Assembly (NCBI RefSeq): GCF_019972315.1
Contig: NZ_BLIZ01000001.1
Location: forward strand, 1,190,513 to 1,254,512
Origin: Geobacter sp. AOG1
GTDB taxonomy: Bacteria > Desulfobacterota > Desulfuromonadia > Geobacterales > Geobacteraceae
Reading direction: 5' to 3'
DNA length: 64,000 bases
Made by a program: the position numbers and the translations under genes. Positions 30,880-41,923 of this stretch are shown here, piece by piece (position 1 is the stretch's first letter; every line of letters begins with the position of its first letter). The notes under the pieces are model-generated. The model did not search any database, was not told the origin of the DNA, and worked only from the letters and a program-made list of their open reading frames with translations.

Positions 30880-33800
30880 GTGTTCCCCGCACGAGCGGGG
30901 ATGAACCAAGCTGATACTCACCCACAATGTCCGCGTCGGCAGTGTTCCCCGCACGAGCGGGGATGAACCGAACGCCCCGGCGCATACTGCCTCGTCCTTC
31001 CGGTGTTCCCCGCACGAGCGGGGATGAACCGCAGCAGACATTGACGCACTGATTGCTGCCAGTGTGTTCCCCGCACGAGCGGGGATGAACCGGAAAGCCT
31101 CTTGATGGCGTTGTCATCGGTAACGTGTTCCCCGCACGAGCGGGGATGAACCGCTATCGGGGATATGTCCCTGTCGGACGAAAGCGTGTTCCCCGCACGA
31201 GCGGGGATGAACCGGAAATGCAGTTCTTTAGTGCTCCCCACGTACAGTGTTCCCCGCACGAGCGGGGATGAACCGAGTTGGCGAAGCGAGGATAAAAAAG
31301 AGGGGCCGTGTTCCCCGCACGAGCGGGGATGAACCGCAACACCAACGACAACATTGAATTGCGCTACTGTGTTCCCCGCACGAGCGGGGATGAACCGATA
31401 CGGGTCCACAGGCACAAGGTTGCAGTTCGGTGTTCCCCGCACGAGCGGGGATGAACCGGCTCAGAACTGAACCCGGTGTTGCTGGCGCAAGTGTTCCCCG
31501 CACGAGCGGGGATGAACCGACCCGGAGGCGATAATCAGGCGGCTGCATGTTGTGTTCCCCGCACGAGCGGGGATGAACCGGGGAACATCCTCAAACAGGG
31601 AGAACTCCACCCGTGTTCCCCGCACGAGCGGGGATGAACCGGATGAACTGGGCGCACCGGTGGCGTACCAGGTGTGTTCCCCGCACGAGCGGGGATGAAC
31701 CGGGGAAAAGATCATCCCGGCCGATCAGAACAAGGTGTTCCCCGCACGAGCGGGGATGAACCGGTAATGGCGTGGGGTTCGGGCTGGGTCAGGAAGTGTT
31801 CCCCGCACGAGCGGGGATGAACCGACCCTGGGGATTACCACCGAACAGGCGAGCATGTGTTCCCCGCACGAGCGGGGATGAACCGGAACAGGCCTATGAC
31901 TGCCACCTGGTCACGGTGTGTTCCCCGCACGAGCGGGGATGAACCGCTTGGCAGCTACCCACTTACGGGCATCGACCCGTGTTCCCCGCACGAGCGGGGA
32001 TGAACCGGATGGCATCGCCGAATTGGAAGTCGAAGCCCTGTGTTCCCCGCACGAGCGGGGATGAACCGGCGAAGGCCGGCACGAACATGACAAAGGTTTC
32101 GTGTTCCCCGCACGAGCGGGGATGAACCGAATGACCGTTATCGCAATAGAACCGGAACCGCGTGTTCCCCGCACGAGCGGGGATGAACCGGCGGTCGAAG
32201 GCAACCAGCTCGGCCCGGATCCGTGTTCCCCGCACGAGCGGGGATGAACCGCCGATCAGATCGGCCCGCCAGGTGGTGGGGGTGTGTTCCCCGCACGAGC
32301 GGGGATGAACCGCTGGGGAACGGCCTCATCCTTCAATGGACCGCGTGTTCCCCGCACGAGCGGGGATGAACCGGAGATTATTCGGATGAATCCCGTCCGC
32401 CTCAGGTGTTCCCCGCACGAGCGGGGATGAACCGATCCGGGGGCAATAATTAGGCGGTTACATGTCGTGTTCCCCGCACGAGCGGGGATGAACCGCAGTG
32501 TTGCCGCAGGCCGAAACGGAAGAGAAGGTGTTCCCCGCACGAGCGGGGATGAACCGGCGCTGGGGCCTGCGGTTTCGATATGGATACAGTGTTCCCCGCA
32601 CGAGCGGGGATGAACCGAACTGAACGGCGAGGATGAGCGCGAGAAGCGCGTGTTCCCCGCACGAGCGGGGATGAACCGCCCGTGCCGCTTATGGCTTGGT
32701 GCATGGATAAGTGTTCCCCGCACGAGCGGGGATGAACCGGAAACGATCCTCTACCCATTAGCCGAGGATGAGTGTTCCCCGCACGAGCGGGGATGAACCG
32801 CCAGAAGTTCGTCAAGGGGGGTCATTGCCATAGTGTTCCCCGCACGAGCGGGGATGAACCTGTTCGGCTGGGCGTTGAGCAGCATGTCCACGGGTGTTCC
32901 CCGCACGAGCGGGGATGAACCCCCTGCGTACTTCGCCATATCGAACTCGCCCCGGTGTTCCCCGCACGAGCGGGGATGAACCGTAGATTATTTTCCTCAT
33001 TTCCGGGGTATCCGCGTGTTCCCCGCACGAGCGGGGATGAACCGCACAAAGAACAGCCCTGCGATCTCCACGTAATGTGTTCCCCGCACGAGCGGGGATG
33101 AACCGTTCCTCTGTGTTGGCAGCGGTAGCCGCTAGTAGTGTTCCCCGCACGAGCGGGGATGAACCGTCCAATGCAGCTATCCTGTCCCGACATATGCGTG
33201 TTCCCCGCACGAGCGGGGATGAACCGCCTGGCGGCGTGATTGTCTGGAATGTTGCCGAGTGTTCCCCGCACGAGCGGGGATGAACCGGGGCAGTCAGCAA
33301 CGATTAAGAAACTCCGCTCGTGTTCCCCGCACGAGCGGGGATGAACCGGACTACCTGGCGGTGAGCCCCTACGAGTCGAAGTGTTCCCCGCACGAGCGGG
33401 GATGAACCGGCGCTGGACTCGCAGGCGCACGCTCCGGCCTTGTGTTCCCCGCACGAGCGGGGATGAACCGTCGGCCGGGCTCTGCTCCGTAGAGATCTCC
33501 AGGTGTTCCCCGCACGAGCGGGGATGAACCCCCTTCGCCTCGCGCTTGACGAGCTTGGCGGTCGTGTTCCCCGCACGAGCGGGGATGAACCGACCCAGAT
33601 TCTCCTGAACAGCGCCCTCTGGTTGTGTTCCCCGCACGAGCGGGGATGAACCGCCTCCTGTCGGTGCGGGGCTGGTGGCGATAGAGTGTTCCCCGCACGA
33701 GCGGGGATGAACCGGCGCTGACCCATATCATCAACGAACAGCTGTCGTGTTCCCCGCACGAGCGGGGATGAACCGTAGTGGATTTCACCCTGTACGACAG

Positions 33801-36800
33801 CCCCGTTGTGTTCCCCGCACGAGCGGGGATGAACCGACACGGGAATTCGTCTGCAGGATTACGCTGTAGTGTTCCCCGCACGAGCGGGGATGAACCGATG
33901 GTCTACACCAAGGGGACCGGCGCCGGCACGTGTTCCCCGCACGAGCGGGGATGAACCGGCACAATATGAGAACCATTGAAAATATAATCAGTGTTCCCCG
34001 CACGAGCGGGGATGAACCGCTGCAACCGGCTTTGGTTATCATGGACACTCCCAATGGTAGGTGTTCCCCGCACGAGCGGGGATGAACCGATCAGGCTTTC
34101 GCTGCTCTGCCCACACAATTCGTGTTCCCCGCACGAGCGGGGATGAACCGTTCACGATGAGTTTCCGTTCCTCGCTGTCGATGTGTTCCCCGCACGAGCG
34201 GGGATGAACCGATATTTTGGGCAAGGGGTGACATAGCCTAGCCGTGTTCCCCGCACGAGCGGGGATGAACCGGAGTTGTTTGCTGGCAGCGGTGAGGAGC
34301 GCACGTGTTCCCCGCACGAGCGGGGATGAACCGAAGGATGAGTTGCGCGGTATGGGATTGGGACCGTGTTCCCCGCACGAGCGGGGATGAACCGCGACGA
34401 GCGGTTGCTGTTCGGCCAGTTGCTTTGTGTTCCCCGCACGAGCGGGGATGAACCGCTCTATACTTCCCGGCTTGCTGAAAATTGTTAGTGTTCCCCGCAC
34501 GAGCGGGGATGAACCGCTGCAGATGATGCTGCAAAACTTGCGGCGGAAGTGTTCCCCGCACGAGCGGGGATGAACCGAGCTTCACGCCCACAACGATACC
34601 AAGGATGATGTGTTCCCCGCACGAGCGGGGATGAACCGGTTGATTATCTAAGCTTCACAACCCGCCGTCAGTGTTCCCCGCACGAGCGGGGATGAACCGA
34701 TACCCCCAGATATCGGCACAGGTAAAAGCACGTGTTCCCCGCACGAGCGGGGATGAACCGGTGATCGGCTCGCTGAACATGTCGGCTCCTTAGTGTTCCC
34801 CGCACGAGCGGGGATGAACCGTACTGGACGGCAGCGGGGGGGACCAGCGCTGCGTGTTCCCCGCACGAGCGGGGATGAACCGTTAACCCGCCTGGTAGGA
34901 TGTTGTTTTATGGGGTGTTCCCCGCACGAGCGGGGATGAACCGGCGGCGCGATCTGGAACGCGGGGCCCCAACTAGTGTTCCCCGCACGAGCGGGGATGA
35001 ACCGACAGGGGAGCATCAGTTAGGGCGAGCACAAAAGTGTTCCCCGCACGAGCGGGGATGAACCGCTGTCAATGGTGCTTGACTTGCTCATCAACTCGTG
35101 TTCCCCGCACGAGCGGGGATGAACCGGACTGGAACCGGGGGCGACCCCCGAACTATACGTGTTCCCCGCACGAGCGGGGATGAACCGGCGGTAGCCATGC
35201 CCCGTGCATAGGACTGCCAGTGTTCCCCGCACGAGCGGGGATGAACCGGAACATTTTGATAACGCCCTGTTTAATGATCTGTGTTCCCCGCACGAGCGGG
35301 GATGAACCGCCAACCAGGACGCCATCGCCGCCGCCGAGCTGGTGTTCCCCGCACGAGCGGGGATGAACCGCTGCTTCCAGAGGTTCGTTTTCCGGCTCTT
35401 CCGTGTTCCCCGCACGAGCGGGGATGAACCGTAATCAGTAAAAAGTGAAACGTAAACTTACGCGTGTTCCCCGCACGAGCGGGGATGAACCGGTGCAACC
35501 CGCCCTGCTCGGCCCGGCCTGTGCGTGTTCCCCGCACGAGCGGGGATGAACCGTAATCGGCACCTACAATGCGGGCGCGTCGTTCGTGTTCCCCGCACGA
35601 GCGGGGATGAACCGTCGAAACAGAAGAAAAGATCATCGTGGGCGGCGTGTTCCCCGCACGAGCGGGGATGAACCGGTAATAAGGGCCGCCCGACAAAAAC
35701 CGATCTAGTGTTCCCCGCACGAGCGGGGATGAACCGGTTGCCGTTGGCGACGAGCAGCAGCTTTCCGTGTGTTCCCCGCACGAGCGGGGATGAACCGGAG
35801 CGCAACCATGCCAACCATACGGGTAAAGAGTGTTCCCCGCACGAGCGGGGATGAACCGATGGTCGGCAAATACATGCAGGGCTACACAATGTGTTCCCCG
35901 CACGAGCGGGGATGAACCGGGCCAACCTGCGCGTCGACGTATTCAAGGACGGTGTTCCCCGCACGAGCGGGGATGAACCGCCGGGAGTGTCATTCCACGA
36001 TGTAGTCACAGTGTGTTCCCCGCACGAGCGGGGATGAACCGCTGACATGTAGGGATAAGGCAAGGCTGGCTCAGTGTTCCCCGCACGAGCGGGGATGAAC
36101 CGTCGCCGGGGAGTATCTGCAAAAGGGCAAGACGTGTTCCCCGCACGAGCGGGGATGAACCGATGGCATTATTCGGGTGAGGGGTATTCAAGTTGTGTTC
36201 CCCGCACGAGCGGGGATGAACCGATGGCATTATTCGGGTGAGGGGTATTCAAGTTGTGTTCCCCGCACGAGCGGGGATGAACCGGCCGAACCAGAAGCAC
36301 GATTATTCTTGAAGAAGTGTTCCCCGCACGAGCGGGGATGAACCGCCGTGACATTGAAGCAGATCAGCGCACCGCAGGTGTTCCCCGCACGAGCGGGGAT
36401 GAACCGCCCACGATGCAGAGGTAGCGCGACTCGACAAGGTGTTCCCCGCACGAGCGGGGATGAACCGGACATACTGAGCGGCCTATTCGGCGGCAGCGCG
36501 TGTTCCCCGCACGAGCGGGGATGAACCGCCGTGCAGCTTCGTGCCGTACACCTTTTCCACGTGTTCCCCGCACGAGCGGGGATGAACCGGATAAGCAAGG
36601 AGATGGGCATACATATGACGCGTGTTCCCCGCACGAGCGGGGATGAACCCACGTCCCTGTGGGGTGGGTGGTGATGGCGGCGGTGTTCCCCGCACGAGCG
36701 GGGATGAACCGTTGCCTTGCGTGCTGTCATTATCCACTCACCGGTGTTCCCCGCACGAGCGGGGATGAACCGAACCCCCCCATCAGCAACGGATTGTTGA

Positions 36801-37687
36801 GATAGTGTTCCCCGCACGAGCGGGGATGAACCGAGCCATGGAACAGACAGATACCACCGCGGTCGGTGTTCCCCGCACGAGCGGGGATGAACCGGGCTGA
36901 AAATCAAGGGGCTGGCGCTGGTGGTTGTGTTCCCCGCACGAGCGGGGATGAACCGATCTATCAGGAGGTAACGTTCAACGAGGAGCGGTGTTCCCCGCAC
37001 GAGCGGGGATGAACCGAGGCATGGGAATGGGGGGCGGTTAACCTTCAAGTGTTCCCCGCACGAGCGGGGATGAACCGGTCCGCGGAGTATCCAAATAGAC
37101 TTTACGGATGTGTTCCCCGCACGAGCGGGGATGAACCGGACAACGTGGGCCGGCTCAAGATCAAGGGGAAGTGTTCCCCGCACGAGCGGGGATGAACCGT
37201 CAGCATTACCGCCAACGCCGGGGGCGCTCCCGTGTTCCCCGCACGAGCGGGGATGAACCGAAGGGCTGAAATCAATACACGCATTTGTCAAGGTGTTCCC
37301 CGCACGAGCGGGGATGAACCGACATGGCATCATTGAACAAGGTCCTGCTTATTGTGTTCCCCGCACGAGCGGGGATGAACCGTGATGATCCAGATCGTCG
37401 GCAGGCCTTCACACGTGTTCCCCGCACGAGCGGGGATGAACCGCTCAATTTCTCGGTATTCGAGCTTTGCGACAGGTGTTCCCCGCACGAGCGGGGATGA
37501 ACCGTAGCAGCAAACGGCAGGTTGTAATACGCCCATGTGTTCCCCGCACGAGCGGGGATGAACCGGCCGACCCCTGGTGGAGCGGACTCATCCTGGAGTG
37601 TTCCCCGCACGAGCGGGGATGAACCGAAATTTGAAGATTTGAAGGGGAAGACGCTTGCGTGTTCCCCGCACGAGCGGGGATGAACTG
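30880..37687 (+). CRISPR. Type I-E CRISPR array, 112 repeats and 111 spacers
   Basis: The repeat is 29 nt, starting GTGTTCCCCGCACG and ending GCGGGGATGAACCG, with a CCCCG/CGGGG hairpin. Units start every 61 bp: hand counting gives 112 repeats from 30880 to 37659. Spacers are 32 nt except spacer 1 (33), spacer 38 and spacer 86 (31 each) and spacer 52 (41 nt, 34020-34060). The first 28 bases were identical wherever I read them until the last repeat, which ends AACTG instead of AACCG. The 29th base is not G after repeats 1 (A), 33 (T), 34, 44 and 95 (C). Spacers 87 and 88 are identical. The degenerate end is distal to the leader, fixing orientation on the + strand. Confidence 0.99.
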
Positions 37688-38050
37688 CGATGAAATAGGC
37701 ATTGACCGACCAAGCTGGACCTCCTGTGGATAGAGGCCGTGGACCCACATACTTCCCTTGATAGTCCCTGCGAATCCGTCGCCAACAGGCACGAGTGTTT
37801 TTGTTTCAACTCCCGCTGCCAGAGCTACCGTGTACTTCATGAGGGGAATCCCACTCTCAGTCACTTTGGCAAGATTTACAGCCCTCCCGATTTCCCTTTC
37901 CCCAAGAAAGACCGGTATCCCGTAGCCCCCAGTTGTGTCGTGAATTGAATCCGTGCAAGAATCGACATGGCATGTGTCCTTGGCGTCGTAAAGGGGAACG
38001 CCTTTGCAGAAAATATCTAACGTCGTAGTTGCTATCGGCATTTCCTTCAT
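37445..38050 (-). pseudogene. Hypothetical ORF running into the CRISPR array (probably 3'-truncated)
   Basis: The frame starts at ATG 38050 with AAGGGGG eight bases upstream, and gives about 121 residues of non-repetitive protein (MKEMPIATTTLDIFCKGVPLY to LGRSM). Without a stop it then enters the last repeat and reads through four repeat-spacer units to 37445. The array part encodes the repeat-derived RFIPARAGNT and VHPRSCGEH strings and cannot be original. The gene was probably cut when array and element were joined. It lies 38 bp after the DUF932 gene on the same strand, likely in one operon. The family is not recognised. Confidence 0.45.
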
Positions 38051-38088
38051 ACTGGTTGCCCCCTTAATATTGGTAGGTAGTCAATTCA

Positions 38089-38928
38089 TCATGCTGCCTT
38101 ACGGCGCTTGGTGAGTTTGGTCATTTCCGTTGCTAGAGTCCAGAGTGCTCGGTTGAGCCGGACATCCTCGGAGACCGATTTTACCTCGCGTGTTGATATT
38201 CTGCGGTTTGTTTCACTCCGAGAATAACCCCGGATACCACCTTTTATGAGGTTCTCCTGAATGGTGTTGAAGGTCGTCCATAAGTTGCTCTTTCTGTCCT
38301 CGTAGCGGCGGGGAATGAGGAGTCTGGTGGGTTCAATGGGAGCGGTGCTGCGACCTTCATCGTTGCGCTCGTAGCGAATATCCAGAGCGGCCGTCGCGAA
38401 GACTCTTTGCTGGTCGGGAGTGAGGATGATATCCTGCATCCGCTTTACGTTCTTGGCAAGTCTCGGCACTTCCTTGGCAATATATTTCGCGGCATAGGCT
38501 ACCTCTCGGATTACGTCGCCAGAATGACGGACACTGACCTTCTCGATGGTCCCTTCATCCACCATTAGGCCATTGGAGCAAATGAGGCGGAAGAGGCCAG
38601 CCATTGCCTGATAGGCGGCTCCGCCATCGTGGGCGTTGATGATGACAACTTCCGGGATAACTTCGCCAACAATGATCGGGGCGTCGGACTGGCGCAAGCG
38701 AATCATGTGTTTTGTGAAACCGACCTTCTCTTCTATACGGGTTCGCTGTTCTGTTGCTCTAACAGGGAGCCACCCCTTTCCCTTCAGGTTGCGCACGACC
38801 TCGATAGTGGGGATGAAGCTATAACGTTCGGACATTCCTTGGTATGGGGCCTCAGCGAAGATGGATGGTGCAAGTCTGTGCAAATCGGTTTCAGTAAGAG
38901 TCCTTGGTATGTGGTAGGCAGCGTTCAT
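38089..38928 (-). CDS. DUF932 phage/plasmid-like protein
   Basis: 279 residues resembling DUF932 proteins found on phages, plasmids and genomic islands: GFTKHMIRLRQ, GEVIPEVVIINAHDGGAAYQAMAGLFRLICSNGLMV-type core (positions about 95-135) and LWTTFNTIQENLIKGG near 225-240. Function is not established for the family. ATG 38928 has AAAGGAG upstream on the minus strand; the frame is open to 39009 but the extension lacks a good site. It is the outermost gene at the right end of the element and supports its mobile origin. Confidence 0.75.
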   Translation of the reverse strand: MNAAYHIPRTLTETDLHRLAPSIFAEAPYQGMSERYSFIPTIEVVRNLKGKGWLPVRATEQRTRIEEKVGFTKHMIRLRQSDAPIIVGEVIPEVVIINAHDGGAAYQAMAGLFRLICSNGLMVDEGTIEKVSVRHSGDVIREVAYAAKYIAKEVPRLAKNVKRMQDIILTPDQQRVFATAALDIRYERNDEGRSTAPIEPTRLLIPRRYEDRKSNLWTTFNTIQENLIKGGIRGYSRSETNRRISTREVKSVSEDVRLNRALWTLATEMTKLTKRRKAA

Positions 38929-39226
38929 GCTATCTCCTTTCGTGAACCGGAACAGAACAATTCTGCCCCAATAGGAAAGGACCCCAACAAAAACTGATGT
39001 AAAACTCATATAATATCGAAGTGTTATGGAGAGGTGGTTAAATGCAAGTTAAACCTTTAGTTGTAGTAAGAACATCGTCAGATAATAGTTAACTATTTTA
39101 TTGTAACATGCTGTAATGTAAGACCAATTACGTAGTTAATGTCGTTAGGTTTATGCTTAATTCCCATTCCACTACTTACCAGAGATTAGCCATAAACTTT
39201 CTCTGGCCGGTGTGCTGATAAGTAGT

Positions 39227-39247
39227 TTTAGGGGCCTATTTGGGGGC
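39227..39247. repeat. Right-end arm-type repeat
   Basis: TTTAGGGGCC, then TATTTGGGGGC: 18 of 21 bases match the left-end motif at 17025-17045 in the same orientation. Two GGGG(G)C half sites are spaced identically in both. Confidence 0.5.
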
Positions 39248-39310
39248 ATTACTTATTTCTGGTAAATGTAACTAGCTATAATAATAAGTTTTATATATGT
39301 TGTTAAAAGT

Positions 39311-39319
39311 CGGTAGGGG
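39311..39319 (+). other. Putative attachment core (right)
   Basis: CGGTAGGGG repeats the tRNA-Glu bases 16900-16908, with AAA two bases before it in both places. It is short for an att core (family cores are often 15-50 bp), so it may be a decayed or coincidental match; the arm motif 64 bp to the left raises its credibility. Confidence 0.4.
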
Positions 39320-39330
39320 CCACAAAATGC

Positions 39331-39361
39331 AGCCCTTCCGCTCATGCGGAAGGGCTTTTTT
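39331..39361 (+). terminator. Strong intrinsic terminator at the element-chromosome junction
   Basis: AGCCCTTCCGC, TCAT, GCGGAAGGGCT, TTTTTT. It may be the original terminator of the tRNA operon, displaced by insertion of the element (inference). Confidence 0.85.
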
Positions 39362-39564
39362 GTCTCTGCAATTCACCCCGTCGCTCTTCCTGCATGGTTT
39401 CGTGCCCATCCCGCTTTGCCATGGACTGCCAATTTTGGAGTCAATAATTACCTGTCCGTTGGTTCAGACGAAATTTCCGGCACGCTTTCTCTGTTGTTGC
39501 TGACAAAATAGGCATATTTGCCTGTGCACCAAATTTTTACGTGTAAATACAGAGTGATATGGTG

Positions 39565-39580
39565 TGGCACAACTTGTGCT
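39565..39580 (+). promoter_or_regulatory. Sigma-54 (RpoN) promoter of nifV
   Basis: TGGCACAACTTGTGCT: the -24 GG and -12 GC have the required spacing, and TGGCAC plus TGCT match the consensus closely. Predicted start is near 39591. It probably drives nifV and the genes behind it. Confidence 0.85.
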
Positions 39581-39614
39581 TAAAGATGGTATAGCAACCT
39601 CGCAAATGGCAATG

Positions 39615-39649
39615 ACGCCCTTGGGAATGATCCCTTGGGCGTTTTTTTT
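39615..39649 (+). terminator. Leader terminator/attenuator before nifV with A..G hexaloop
   Basis: ACGCCC, TT, GGG, loop AATGAT, CCC, TT, GGGCGT, then eight T. It lies between the sigma-54 promoter and nifV, so transcription must read through it. The hexaloop has A at 1 and G at 4, as recognised by ANTAR-domain antiterminators. Confidence 0.65.
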
Positions 39650-39665
39650 GTGACGGGAGAAAACC

Positions 39666-40811
39666 ATGGACATCGGAACCGACATCATCATTGACGATAC
39701 GACCTTGCGGGATGGCGAGCAGACAGCTGGCGTGGTGTTCAGTAGGGCAGAAAAAATTGCCATCGCTCGGATGCTCGATGGAATGGGAGTCCAGGAACTG
39801 GAGTGCGGCATTCCGGCGATGGGGGCGGATGAACAGAGTTCAATCCGGGCATTGGTCGACCTTGGACTGAACGCACGGCTGATCACCTGGAATCGGGCAG
39901 TCAAGGCCGATATTGAAGCGAGTCTGGCCTGTGGCGTGGAGGCGGTAGACATTTCGCTGTCAGTGTCGGATATCATGATCGAACACAAGTTACGCAAGAA
40001 CCGGGAGTGGGTCAAGGAACAGCTGGTAACTTCCCTCGGGTTTGCCAAGAAGCACGGGCTCTACGTGTCGATCGGTGGAGAGGATGCAAGTCGTGCCGAC
40101 ATGGAGTTTCTCATGGAATTGATGCACATCGCCCGGGAACATGGAGCCGATCGCTTCCGCTTCTGCGACACCCTCGGCATCCTCGAACCGTTTACCATGT
40201 ACGAAAAGGTGAGGTCCCTCCGGCAGGAGGTGCCGGAACTCGCGATTGAAGTGCACACCCATAACGATCTGGGGATGGCAACCGCCAACGCCATCGCGGG
40301 AATAAAGGGGGGTGCCCGTTTCGTCAACACCACGGTCAACGGTTTGGGAGAACGGGCCGGCAATGCTGCATTGGAAGAGGTGGTGATGGGGCTCAAGCTC
40401 GCATGCGGTATCGATCCGGGAATCGACACGCACCGGTTTCGGGAAATTTCCCGTTTGGTCGGCCGCGCTTCCCATCGGCCGGTCCCCGACTGGAAGGCAG
40501 TTGTGGGGGAAAAGGTCTTTTCCCATGAGTCGGGGCTCCATGCCGACGGCGTGCTCAAGGATCCCCGAAATTATGAAGGGTTCGATCCGGGCGAGGTGGG
40601 GTTGTCCCGCCATATCGTGGTGGGGAAACACTCGGGGGTGCATGGCCTGATCGAACGGTACCGGAAGATGGGGATCACGGTTGCCCGCGGGGAGGCCGAA
40701 CGGCTTCTCTCCCACGTTCGTACCATCGCCCAGAACAACAAGAGAGCGCTCAGCGACCGCGACCTTTTCCGGCTCTATGCAGGCACTTCCACCTTTTCTC
40801 TCGCGGTTTGA
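39666..40811 (+). CDS. nifV: Homocitrate synthase NifV
   Basis: 381 residues of the DRE-TIM metallolyase family: [14 protein letters not shown] holds the catalytic RD and metal aspartate, [13 protein letters not shown] the HxH metal site, and [12 protein letters not shown] the C-terminal signature. It condenses acetyl-CoA and 2-oxoglutarate to homocitrate, the organic ligand of FeMo-cofactor. Isopropylmalate synthase is an alternative by family, but the position before nifHDK and the length favour NifV. GGGAGA at 39655-39660 supports the ATG. Confidence 0.9.
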   Translation: MDIGTDIIIDDTTLRDGEQTAGVVFSRAEKIAIARMLDGMGVQELECGIPAMGADEQSSIRALVDLGLNARLITWNRAVKADIEASLACGVEAVDISLSVSDIMIEHKLRKNREWVKEQLVTSLGFAKKHGLYVSIGGEDASRADMEFLMELMHIAREHGADRFRFCDTLGILEPFTMYEKVRSLRQEVPELAIEVHTHNDLGMATANAIAGIKGGARFVNTTVNGLGERAGNAALEEVVMGLKLACGIDPGIDTHRFREISRLVGRASHRPVPDWKAVVGEKVFSHESGLHADGVLKDPRNYEGFDPGEVGLSRHIVVGKHSGVHGLIERYRKMGITVARGEAERLLSHVRTIAQNNKRALSDRDLFRLYAGTSTFSLAV

Positions 40812-40905
40812 CGTATCGCAACTGGCTCTCTCCGCAGACGGAGACACAAAAAGCTTCCCACCGACTATCGGGAGCAGACTTCACCGGCAAAGGCGCCGCC
40901 AATAA

Positions 40906-41850
<945 letters not shown>

Positions 41851-41862
41851 GAACTTCGGCTT

Positions 41863-41894
41863 CATAGGTCCTATACGAACCTATAGGACCTATG
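41863..41894 (+). repeat. Perfect 13-bp hairpin between nifH and nifD
   Basis: CATAGGTCCTATA, loop CGAACC, TATAGGACCTATG. No T run follows, so it is more likely an mRNA stabiliser or processing site than a terminator; such a site could raise NifH over NifDK. The same arm sequence occurs at 605-617. Confidence 0.65.
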
Positions 41895-41923
41895 AGGCCT
41901 ATAAGAAATCCAAGGAGCGAATT

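Larger units (their letters stand above)
38929..39665. other. Right end of the element and nif leader (non-coding)
   Basis: 737 bp without a credible gene. Positions 38929-39330 are AT-rich element end sequence with the arm-like motif (39227-39247) and the CGGTAGGGG core copy (39311-39319). A terminator (39331-39361) follows, then GC-richer chromosome with a sigma-54 promoter (39565-39580) and a leader hairpin (39615-39649). Confidence 0.6.

Noticed and set aside
30856-37748. Many long minus-strand frames in the CRISPR array (repeating RFIPARAGNT, VHPRSCGEH and GSSPLVRGT strings)
   Set aside because: They are translations of the CRISPR repeat in three frames with a 61-bp period, not genes.
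39585-39614. A first (P1) ANTAR hairpin before the nifV terminator
   Set aside because: Only a 3-bp GGT/ACC stem around ATAGCA exists and it overlaps the predicted transcription start.
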